Shown here piece after piece: positions 10,333 through 23,100 of a DNA stretch of 64,000 nucleotides. The stretch covers positions 16,871,501 through 16,935,500 of the forward strand of contig NC_088303.1 in NCBI RefSeq assembly GCF_032854445.1, in the 5' to 3' direction. The DNA comes from Liolophura sinensis (taxonomy: Eukaryota; Mollusca; Polyplacophora; Chitonida; Chitonidae). Below the pieces are notes generated by a model. The model was not told where the DNA came from and did not search any database. It worked only from the letters and a program-made list of their open reading frames with translations. The position numbers and the translations under genes are program-made. Position 1 is the first letter of the stretch. The number at the start of each line of letters is the position of its first letter.

Positions 10333-13300
10333 CTGAATATCAAACACAGAGACGATGTTAAGAATCCTCAAGAATTTGCCGTGCTCAGGGGAGGTAAACA
10401 TGTATGTCTTATCTCTAACTTTACCATCGGTATCACCAGCTGGCAAAAACAGAAAATCATGTCATCTTAATCTTAAAGATACATATATATACAAAATTTT
10501 GCAGTAAGGGCCTTTCTCTACAAAACATACAAGTACATCAAAGAGCATGAAATAATCAGCTACAGTAAAACCCCAAACCAGTACACACAAACTTCATACA
10601 GTTATTGTCTCGGTGCACTCTTGGCCCCATCAGGAAAACTGTGCTTTGGGTTTTTATTTAAAATATATGGGATTCAATAGATTGTCAAACTACACTAAAT
10701 AATCACATACAAAACACATGGAGCCCAAACTTAACAGCAGAAGTGTAGATACTGTCATATCCTACATATACATGTATGTGGAGGAGGGCTAGAAATTCTG
10801 GGCCTCAAGTTAACAGTACGAGGGGTGTCCCAAAACTTTCCAGCCTGAACAAGACAAGAGACAGAGAGAATTCTGATCTTTAGCTATTTTTCAACATAAT
10901 TCCCTTGGAGTTCAATGCATTTGTTCCATCAATGCTACAGTTGCATCAGTCCGTCCCTGAATTAGGTTTGATCACCCCTCAAGGAATGCCTCTACAGCAT
11001 GTATCACGTCTTCATCTGTATCAAAATGATGACCACACCGTTCATGTTTCAGCCTGGGGAACAAAAAGAAGTCTGATGGGGCCTAATTTGGTGAACAGGG
11101 AGGGTGAGGAAGGATCCGGTATCCACAGTCGCCTGCAGTTCTCACTGAAACCTGTGCTGTGTAAGCTGTAGCATTATCCTGCAACAACCAAACACCACAT
11201 CCAAGTTTCCCGCGACGTTTATTCTTGATTTCTTCTCGTAACTTTTGTAGTTCATTGCTGTAATATTCACCATTTATTGTTGTACCCTTCAGCAAGTAGT
11301 CAACCATAATTACTCCTTCAGAATCCCAAAACACAGACGCCATGACTTCGCCACTGGATGGAACAGTCTTGAACTTTTTGGGTGTTGGTGAGCCGAGGTG
11401 CTTCCACCCATGATTTGGCCTTTGGTGTCTGGATCAAAATGGTGAACCCAGGTTTCATCCCGAGTAACAATATGTCCAACAAACCCCTCTCTGTCCGCAC
11501 AATATGCAGTCAAACGTTCCTGACAGACATGGACCCTCTATCGCTTCTGTTCCTCTGACAATATACTGGGAACATATCTCACTGACACCTTGTTCATGTT
11601 CAATTTATCCTGTATGATTCGTTCCACTGATGATTTGCTGATACCATGAATCTTGGCTATACGTCTGACAGTCATTCTTCTGTCTTCCATGACTGTGTCC
11701 AACACTGCATTTACCTCTTCAAGTGTGGTCACCTCAGATGGTCGTCCAGGATGGTGCTCATCTTTGGTGCTGGTTCTGCCCCGTTTGAAAGTGGCACACC
11801 ACTCTTTCACTGTACTGTATGAAGGAGCATTGTCCTCTAATGTCTGCCCCATGTCTTTCCATGTGTATTTCCACTGGAGTCAATTTTTTCATAAGCAAAT
11901 ACTTAATTACTGCCGCAATTCAGTCTTCTCCATTTTTGCACAAGAGCAGAGTGATGCCTTGAGTCAGGTATGGAAAAGTACTGGCGTGTTGATCCCTGGT
12001 GATTGTCCAACACCTTGTTAGTCACATAAAGAGATGGCCTATCTACTGTATAAAGATAGCAGCTGTGTGCATTCATTTTCCAGGTGAGGCCAGAAACTTT
12101 TGGGACACCCCTCTAGCATGGTTAAATAAAATCCACGTTAATAGAAAGAACTAACATTTTTTTTTTTAAAAAGTACAAAATTTAAACCTGGCATACAGTC
12201 ACTTTGTGGATGGTTAGGAGATAGTTATAAAGATGATGGGATCCTCATCTAACAACCAACAGCCATCATATGTAATAAATACACTGGTATCATTATCCAA
12301 CCACCCTATAGCCCATCATATGCCATAAGGATGATGATATCATCACCCACAATACTACTGCCATCATATAACATAAATACACTGGTATCATTATCCAACC
12401 ATCCTATAGCCCATCATATGCCATAAGGATGATATTATCATCACAATCCTACTGCCATCATATATCATAAATACACTGGTATCATTATCCAACCATCCTA
12501 TAGCCCATCATATGCCATAAGGATGATATTATCATCACAATCCTACTGCCATCATATATCATAAATACACTGGTATCATTATCCAACCATCCTATAGCCC
12601 ATCATATGCCATAAGGATGATACCCTCATCTAACAACCAACAGCCATCACATATCATAAATACACTGGTATCATTATCCAACTATCCTATAGCCCATCAT
12701 ATGCCATAAGGATGATGATATCATCACCCACAATACTACTGCCATCATATATCATAAATACACTGGTATCATTATCCAACCATCCTATAGCCCATCATAT
12801 GCCATAAGGATGATATCCTCATCTAACAACCAACAGCCATCATATATCATAAAGATACTGGTATCATTATCCAACTATCCTATAGCCCATCATATGCCAT
12901 AAGGATGATGATATCATCATCCACAATACTAATGCCATCAAATTCCATAAAGACGATGGTATAATCATCCACAATCCTATGGTCTTCACATGCCCTAAAG
13001 GTGATGGCATCATCATCCCCAATCGTACTGCCATCAAATACCATAAAGATGACATTATCATCCACAATGCTACAGCCATCATATGCCATAAAGACAATAT
13101 CATCATCCACAATCTTGCGCACTTCACACGCCCTAAAGACGATGTCATCATTATCCAATAATACTACAGCCATCATATGACATAAAGACGATATCATCAT
13201 CCACAATCTTGCACACTTCACACGCCCTAAAGACGATGTCATCATTATCCAACAATACTACAGCCATCATATGCCATAAAGACAATGGTATCATCCACAA

Positions 13301-14119
13301 TCCTACAGCCATCAGATGTCATAAAGATGACATTATCATCATCCTCAATACTACAGTCATCATACGCCATAAAGAGCATAGTATCATCACACACAATCCT
13401 ATAACTTTCAAATATACCATAAAGACAATGGTACCATCATCCTAAATACTAAAGCCATCATATGCCATAAAGACAATATCATCCACAATCCTATGGCTAC
13501 CATATGCCACAAAGACAATGGTATCATTATCTACAATCCTACTGCCATCATATGCCATAAAGACGATATCATCATCCACAATCCTATGGTCTTCACATGC
13601 CCTAAAGGCCACGGCATCATCATCACCAATCCTACGGCCATCATATACCATAAGATGACATTATCATCATCCTAAATACTACAGCCATCATATGCCATAA
13701 AGACAATGATATCATCCACAATCCTATGGTCATCATATGCCATAAAGACGATGGTATCATCCAACAATACTACAGCCATGATATGTCATAAAGATGATGG
13801 TATCATCATCCACAATCCTATGGTCTTCACATACCCTAAAGGCCATGGCATCATCATCACCAATCCTATAGCAATCATATGCCATAAAGACGATGGTATC
13901 GTTATCCAAAATCGTACAGCCAACATAATTACCAATCATATGTGGTAGATCATGATTATGATATACCTATACTGTCCATTCTGCTAACTGTATAATGTAG
14001 CAGCAGGAACTTACCAGGCTCATCCAGGTTTAATCCCACATAAAGCCTGGAGTCAGGGACATCTCTCTCTATGAGGCCTTTGTACTTCACAATCCCACAG
14101 TAATGTTTCTCTCTAGTGG
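10333..14119 (-). CDS. CAP-Gly core exons of the coiled-coil gene
   Basis: Two exons, 14015-14119 and 10333-10439, encode most of the CAP-Gly fold and are split by 3.6 kb of intron holding a mariner relic and a satellite array. Read together they give KHYCGIVKYKGLIERD, LYVGLNLDEPAGDTDG, then RDKTYMFTSPEHGKFLRI. The pattern G-x-V-(K/R)-Y, the (V/L)G-(L/I)-x-LDEP turn and the HG-(K/I)-F end are typical of the family. The usual GKNDG groove motif reads GDTDG here, so ligand binding may differ. The first strand (VGDRVFVKF) is in the preceding exon. Confidence 0.85.
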
Positions 14120-17100
14120 CTGAAACAGCATTCCAAGATGCAAATTAAATATCTGCGGACTTAGAAAAGATAAAATAAGGGCTAGTTCCTATCTATATTT
14201 TCAGGTATATAAATACTCCCTGTAATTTGGTAATTACTCTAGTTCTGACAATTTTAGTGTAAATGAATAAGGTGCTTAAAAAATAATATGCTTTCACGTG
14301 AAGCCTTTATCTGATATTGATACAAGAGTTAAGGTGAACGCAACAAATGATATGTATCCACCAAAAATTAAATTGTGTTGTATTTGCAAAACAATTGGAG
14401 ATATAGCCCGCACACGAATACAGACGGATAGATGTTATCGCTATAACATAATATGCTTAGCCTAATGGTGGGGGCATATCAACATGAAAGGAAATATGAT
14501 TTTTTTTTTTTTTGATTGGTGTTTTACGCCGTACTCAAGAATATTTCACTTATACGACGGCGGCCAGCATTATGGTGGGTGGAAACCGGGCAGAGCCCAG
14601 GGGAAACCCACGACCATCCGCAGGTTGGTGGTAGACCTTCCCACTTACGGCCGGAGAGGAAGCCAGCATGAGCTGGACTTGAACTCACAGCGGCCGCATT
14701 AGTGAGAGGCTCCTGGGTCATTACGCTGCGCTAGCGCGCTAACCGACTGAGCCACGGAGGCCCCGAAAGGAAATATGATTGAAAATATATGTACATGTAG
14801 ATAAAAAAAAAAAGATCATTAAGTCTCAAACAGAATCATTAGGAAATCACTGGGTATAAAACCAGATTAGATGTACATTAATTATACTTGGCTGTCTGGC
14901 CTGTTACTACTGAATGTACTTGTACACAACATATGTATTGGTTTGTGGCTGTCACCTTCCCAGAATAACTAAAAACCAGAAGTCTGATGGGGTCACACAT
15001 GTACCTCTCACTTTAACTGCCATCTCTTTGAAGGATAATTTGAAGGACAGAATTCCATGGAACAATTACAGTAACATCATCAATTATATGCATATAATTT
15101 ATGCATGTTTTAGATATAGTTTTGTAATTTATTCCCCTCCATTCAGTCATTACAGTAAAATAATTGCCCAGTTCAATTATTTCCCGACTGTTCACAAGTC
15201 AGCCTTGTTAAGTTCTGGCCGTCTTTGTGACCTGAGGAATTCCAATATTTTCAGCCCCTGACTTCATGAGAAGTCACTGATACCTTTATTCCTCAATCTT
15301 TTCGCAAATGACAAAGCAACTTTCAGTGAAATTTATGCACATGTTTAATTTGATTTTGGAGACAAAACTACACTTGTTGGATTGGGCGATTTGAGGGCTT
15401 ATAAAAAAATATTATTTCATCAGTCTCCTCATAATAATGATTTCAAAATATACTTTAATAAACACCTTGTAAACAAGCCAAAAGCTTAAAGAATTATAGT
15501 ACAACAATATCTAAATGACAACATAATTATATTCTTAGTTTCTTACCTTTCCTTTTTCCAAATCTCTGTAACATTGGGTTTTTTGACAACTTCTGAGGTA
15601 TGAGTGAATTGGGAAACTTCACGAAAACTCTGTCACCAACATCAACAAACATAGACAGAATGGCATCATCCTGACATGGAGAAAACTTTGTACCACTTAA
15701 CTTGTTTATTCTCTCAGAAATAATTCTCTTAACAATGGAAGAAATCTTGACCTGGCCAGTGTCATTGTTATTGTTGTCTAGGTTGGTCATATGATACACT
15801 GTGGAGCTTTCCGTCTGCTGTGCGTCATACGACGTGTCGCTACACGGACGGTACCTCATCCTGTTCTGTTCCTCATTCCTGTGAATCAGTTTGCGTGTTC
15901 CTGTGCCCCAAGCTTCTCGACTGGGCATGCCGTGTGACGTGTTGGGGCGTTTTCCTCCAAGCCCAAAGGAGCTTCTCAGAGAGTGTGAATAATGACAGTT
16001 TTCTTTACAGTTGTCTTCAATCAGCAATCGCTCTAAAATGCCATTCTCTGGATTTCCACATGCAACATTGCCATGATATCCAAAGGAAGGTTTCGCCTGT
16101 CTTGAAGTAGCCTGCGAACATATGAAAGTATCACACAGGTATAATATAAATTCTATACCCACCTACAATTTTATTTTATTTTATTTATTTATTTGATTGG
16201 TGTTTATAATATTTCACTTATGCGACGGCCGACAGCATTACGGTGGGAGGAAACCTGACAGAGCCAGGGGAAAACCCAGGATCATTGACAAGTTGTATTG
16301 AATTTTAAGAAACTGGTTTAAATCAGAAGATAACCACTTGACCAGTCATAAACCTGACACACCCTTGACACAAAGCTGCAGATGATCCATTAAAATCTAC
16401 ACCTGATCACACAGCTCAGTAACAAACCACACTCTGACATTAGACATGATGCTCCGACAATGCAGGTTTTGTCCAATCCCCTTTTGCTGAGCACCTAGAC
16501 AGGCATGTAGCAAAATTGTTGATCTCTAAATACTATGCAAACCTCACATTTCATATAGGCAACATGGCTTAATTTTGTTACTGACCACTGCTGTCCATGG
16601 CCTGTGTTTCTGAGAGGAACTGACCACACTCCCACTGGTCATCACAAACTCTGACTCCGGACTGGCAGATCTGAAACATGTACAATAACAACAGTCAAAC
16701 CAACCTTAACACTCTTTTTCAGAAAATCACACATTTAAAATGTTACTGCCAGAAATTAAACAAAGAGCTGATGCTAATTTTAAAAATTTGAGTAGTCATG
16801 ATCTCAGCACAAATCTAATTCATTTCACACATTCAGATATAAAACACACATGGTGTTTATTGATTTACTTCATTTATGCTGGCCTCCGTGGCTCAGTTGG
16901 TTAGCCCACTAGTGCAGCGTAATGGCCCAGGAGCCTCTCACAAATGCGGTCACTGTGAGTTCAAGTCCAGCTCATGCTGGTTTCTTCTCCGGCCGTACGT
17001 GGGAAGGTCTGCCAGCAACCTGTGGATGGTCATGGGTTTCCCCCAGGCTCTGCCCGGTTTCCACCCATCATAACACAGGCCATCGTTGTTTAGGTGAAAT

Positions 17101-20100
17101 ATTCTTCAGTGTGGCGTAAAACACCAATCAAATAAATATATCATTTATGCTGAACAGCAAATACAAGAATTCTTCACTTATACAACGGCAGCCAGTTTTG
17201 GGTTAGAGGAAACTGTAGTGCCTGGAGTAAACCTTTGACCTTTGGTGAGTTTCTGATGAGCTCTACCATATTGTGACATACATTGGAGGAGGGTTAGTGT
17301 ACTTGAGTGAACTTCATGCAAGGCCGCACAAGACTGCACTCTTAATCACTTATTGCCACCAAGGCACCGAGAACAAATGACAGCATTGGAATCAAAAATT
17401 TTTCCCGCTCTGAACCCAAGAAGGTAAGCCCCTTCACCATGCTAACCTGGCTGTCCAAGACAAGGACATGGTACTGTTACTGTTATGAGAGGACAGGACC
17501 AAACTACTCCTTTCGATTAATTGCTGAATTTTCTCCACATTATCGCCATCCAAGCTCAACTGAAGTGTCCCAATCACATCCTGCACAGAAAAATTTAATC
17601 AAGTTAGATGTTTTTTTGGCAAATCAAAATTCGCTCCAAGAGTAACTATATTTCCAAAGTCTCATACATCTAATCCACAATAATTTCAGTGTCATTATTA
17701 TATATCAGGGTAAATTTATTTACATATTTACTTGATTGATGTTTAATGACATTTACAAGAATTTTTGACTTATAACAGTGGTTAGGTTAAGGGTGGAGAA
17801 AACAAGTGCTTTCAGCCTTACCAAGCTCTAGATACCTGGAAAATCTTTTCTCTTAAAATTGTATTTGAACCAGCGTTGTATGTGTTTAGTGATGGTTCAG
17901 CTATGACAACAACAGCGCTTCAACCAATTTACCCAGTGAGAACCTTAAGTTTGATAAACTGTGGCAATATATTCTACATGTGGGTGAGGCCTCAATATTC
18001 ATTACAGAGAAAAAAAACACATTTAAAAGGTCAATATGTACTGAGGGGAAAAAACATCTAATTTTAACAAAATTAATAAAGCTCATCAAAACAGCAATAT
18101 AGATCTCTCTATATAATATATATGTGTTATATGACATATCATAAACAGAAGAAATGCTGGCCGTATCAATGAAATATTCTTCAGTACAGCATAAAACACC
18201 AATCAAATAAATAAATGAATAAACAGAAGACTTGCTGCACACCTTTGCAAAGTCCAGAGCCTGTGATTTCTGCAGCACCAGACCATCTTTGCCCGCCAAA
18301 AGTTTCTTTAGTGTGTTCACCTCATGTTTGTAGAGTTCCAGCTCTTCCCTCACCTGTTTGACTTCCCTAACCTGGTTCTCATGGGACTGTTCATAGAAGA
18401 CCATAAACCAATTAATGCATGCAGATTATACAACATGATCTTGTTCATGGAGACCATACACCAATTAATGCATGCAGATTCAACAACATGATGTTGTTTT
18501 GGAGGCCATAAACCAATTAGTGCATGCACATTATACAACATGATCTTGTTCATGGAGATCTGGTTCATGGAGACCATAAACTAGTTAGTGCATGCAGATC
18601 ATACAACATGATCTTGTTCATGGAGACCATAAACTAGTTAGTGCATGCAGATCATGCAACATGGTCTTGTTCATGGAGACCATAAACCAATTAATGCATG
18701 CAGATCATACCACACGATCTTGTTCATGGAGACCATAAACCAAATAATGCATGCAGATCATACCACACGATCTTATTCATGGAGACCATAAACCAATTAG
18801 TGCATGCACATCATACAACATGATCTTGTTCTTGGAGACCATAAACCAAATAATGCATGCAGATCATACAACATGATCTGGTTCATGGTGACCATAAACT
18901 AGTTAGTGCATGCAGATCATACAACATGATCTTGTTCATGGAGACCATAAACTAGTTAGTGCATGCAGATCATACCACATGGTCTCGTTCATGGAGACCA
19001 TAAACCAAATAATGCATGCAGATCATACAACATGATCTGGTTCATGGAGACCATAAACTAGTTAGTGCATGCAGATCATACAACATGATCTTGTTCATGG
19101 AGACCATAAACTAGTTAGTGCATGCAGATCATGCAACATGATGTTGTTCATGGAGACCATAAACCAATTAATGCATGCAAATCATACCACACGATCTTAT
19201 TCATGGAGACCATAAACCAATTAGTGCCTGCACATCATACAACATGATCTTGTTCTTGGAGACCATAAACCAAATAATGCATGCAGATCATACAACATGA
19301 TCTGGTTCATGGAGACCATAAACTAGTTAGTGCATGCAGATCATGCAACATGATCTTGTTCATGGAGACCATAAACTAGTTAGTGCATGCAGATCATGCA
19401 ACATGATCTTGTTCATGGAGACCATAAACCAATTAGTGCATGCAGATCATACCACATGGTCTTGTTCATGGAGACCATAAACCAATTAGTGCATGCACAT
19501 CATACAACATGATCTTTTCTTGGAGACCATAAACCAATTAATTCATGCAGATCATACAAGATATTCTTGTTAATGGAGACCATAAACCAATTAATGCATG
19601 CAGATCATACAACATAATCTTGTTCATGGAGACCATAAAACTAGTTAGTGCATGCAGCTAATACACAATTGATGACAAACAAGAACTAGCAATTTTTTTT
19701 TGTTTTTGTTTGGTACATATGTATTTATTTTAAATTATTTGAATCTAGAATTTTTAAGGAGCCTTACTTCACAATAATGAGAGTGTGTGACCTGTTATTG
19801 CCAGCCTGCTGTCTGCTAAAATAGTTTACTACATCTCGCTGTCACCCTAATTCCTCAACCTTTTCCCTTATAAAATAGCAACTTTCAGTGCAATTTATGC
19901 ATGTTTATAATTAGATTTTGGTGACAAAACTACATTGGTTGGATCAGTCAATTTCAGGGCTTCATAAAAAGTATAATTTTATCAGTCTACACAGAATAAT
20001 GTCTTCAGAATATGCTTGAATAAACATCTTGGAAACATGTGAAAAGGTTGAAGAATTATAGTACACAATAAAACGTCAGTTTATCGGGTGGAGGAAATCA

Positions 20101-23100
20101 GAGTGCCCAGTGTTAACAACCAAGCTTAGACAAGTTACTTTACATATATACCATGGCCATTTCATGGAAGTGTCTCCTGGTAGGAGGCTTGTCTCCATCC
20201 ACACATATTTGTGCTGCCTCACTGAAATGCTATACTACTGCTGGCTTCCTCTCTGGCTGTACGTGGGAGAGGATATACAATTAATGACAAATAAGAACCA
20301 GCCAGTTCTTTCTTTTTTGTTTTCTACATATATATTTATTTATTTATTTTATTATGTTTTCACACCATAATCTAAAATTTTTTACCTATGCAAGGTTAGT
20401 TTTATGGGTGGAGGAAATGAGAGTGCCCAGTGAAAACAACCAACCTTCGACAAGTTACTTTACAAATATAGTATAGCCATCTCATGAAGTTGTCCCCTTG
20501 CAGGAGACCTGTCTCCATGCACACATATTTGTGGTGCTGTCTCATTGAAATGCTATGCTCCTGCAGGCTTTCTGCGTAGCTGTCTCCTAGCAAAATGAGG
20601 GTGCTTCTGCCATATTTTGAGTAGGACGTAAAAAAACACTAATTAATCAAATCAAATCCTTTTTGGCAGGCCTGTATCCCATGTACTGAAATTTATAGTG
20701 CTGCCTCACTGACATGCTATGCCAAAACTACCAGACATGACACTCGCACATTCACACTATTGAAACAATCCTATTATATTAATCCACCAGCAAGAAAGTA
20801 TCAAGATGGTCCATTTAGTACACTTTTGTATCTTAATTGATCAAAGATTAATTAAACCTAAGTTCCCTGCTTTTCTACAAGTTTCAGCAAACCACTTTAA
20901 AAGAGGCCATCCACAATTAAATATATAGAGATTATCATGACTCTGTGTGATCTATTGTGATTTATCAACATCGAAGTTGTCTGAGGTTTGCAGAAGGGTA
21001 GACTCCCTTCCAGCTCTTGTAACCACAGTTAGTAAAACATTATCAATAAGAAGTTAAGTACTGTATTCTTTTGTTAAAATAGATAATTGGGGAATGAAAT
21101 AAATCAATAAACTGTCATAGAAAACTCACCCGAATTTTTTCCTTATACTCCCGAACAGCTTTCCTTGAGGCTGTCAATAATGCACATTTCTCCTTAACTT
21201 CTTTCTCTTGTTGCTTCACAAGTCTGTCCAACTCCAAGATTTTGTCTTCTAGCAAAGGTACACCTTCTATTTTCTAAACCAGAACAAAATAACAACATTC
21301 AAACTGGACAAATCATAATAGCAATTTAAAGGTGAAACATATGTCTTCATATGCTCTGACAACAAATTGTCATCACACTTGCAGATAAACAAAAAATCTA
21401 AGCTAACGTTTTATCATCTTGCAAAGGGTACAACTTGGCTCTTTCAGCTTTTGCAGTACATGTATTTTATATGGGCTTCAAACCTGAAACCACGATAGAT
21501 TTTGTTGATTTAAAATTTAGCGCTGCTTTTAACCTATCCAAGGATATTCCAAGAAGGCTCCATTAATGCTGACATATTGCAGAGTTGCCTCCTTTCTACA
21601 ATAACGACATTGCCCCACTCAGTCACAACATACTGACACTGGGCCAACCGTTACTTTCCTGACACCATTTTGCTGACCATGAAGAAAGATGGCCAGTTTT
21701 TGGTCATTATGATGACCCAATTTGGAATGACCCAATTTGAGATGAAACAGGGGAGCTGCCCACTTACAACGTCAGTAGATACATGTACTCTGACAACTTG
21801 GTCATACACTGTAGTTGTAGTAATCAAATATAACAATGACTGATGTATTTTTACATGTACCTGTTGGTCTCATGACACACAACTTTGTATTTCACTTAAT
21901 AATTAAAAAAAAAATTCTTCACACCATTAATTTAACAATGAAATGTGTTATCAAAATGCATGCATTTCCACAACTGGCTTTTATTTAAATCAGTTCAAAT
22001 TGGATTCATATTCAATTCTGGCCATGTGACCTGGGTATATTAAATATTCACATGAACAATAATGGAAGTGATCAAAGCTTACCTTTTCGATCTTTTCGTT
22101 TTTAATGAGTTCCTGCATCACCTGGTAGTTAAGGTCTTCCACTCTTGCCTCAAGGTATTTTATACGAGATTGTGCTGTCTGGAAGCAACAGTCACATCCT
22201 CATTTATCGTTTCACAAATTCGCATGATTTATAGGCCTACTAATAATATGTGAATAAAATTTCATACATCCTAGAATGATAAACGCTTACCTTATAGATG
22301 CAAAACTTTACCCGTTTCTAATGTTCATTTAATAACATTTCCACTGAAAATGTGGTCTTTGGAAGAATCCCCATTAAACTCCATTAAAACCTCTCTAGAC
22401 AGTACAACAATTATGAGTATTGGCATCCTAAAGTAGAAAAGTATTTAGTTGAGATGATCCCACCTCTAACGCCTTCACAGTAGTCTCATGTTCTGCAGTC
22501 AGCTGGTCCAGTTGTCTCTCTTTCTCACGGAGGCGAAATCTGGAAATCAAAATTTACCAAAATAACACACCCTATATAAATGAAGGGTCTTGGCTTTTGA
22601 GGTCACACTAGCATTGATATTAAATAATCAGAGCACTCATAAAACGAAACACCAAGTTTATATTTTTGCTTTACAAAGCGAGTTGTCTAAAAAAAATCCA
22701 AAAATGGAATAAAAATATAACTGAAAATCCATCTTAGTTTTTATTTTGTCTGATCTGTTTTATGAATTTGTTTGTTTTTTTTTCCTAGGGTTTCTGATCA
22801 TCTAAGTATGTCCTTAACAGAAAAAAATTTCCACGATAGTCCACATTTTCCACAAAATAGATTGTTTTCAGATTTTGATTTTGAAATCTCCCCCGGATAT
22901 CAAAAAAAAAAAGCTTTATCCTGCCAATAAAATAACAAATATTCAAGATCTTTAACAGTACCACTATAGGTGATCTTTTATTTTTGGGTTGGTTTATCTT
23001 TATTTTTTAAGTCAAGATGATAACATGAGACATTCATTTTAATAATTACTGATGTCCAACTCACTGACTGTTGTCCAAAGCTTTGTTTGAGTTCTGGAGG

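Noticed and set aside
12867-13948. Hydrophobic or charged open frames on both strands
   Set aside because: They come from the 47-50-bp satellite in an intron and have no splice or start support.
14660-14764. tRNA gene (A and B boxes, cloverleaf-like)
   Set aside because: It is the head of a SINE with target duplications. The same applies to the heads at 6470, 16881, 45472, 55153 and 62880.
16586-16670. Reading this exon as ICQSGVRVCDDQWECG
   Set aside because: That frame is open but breaks phase with both neighbours. The frame giving SASPESEFVMTSGSVV joins correctly on both sides.
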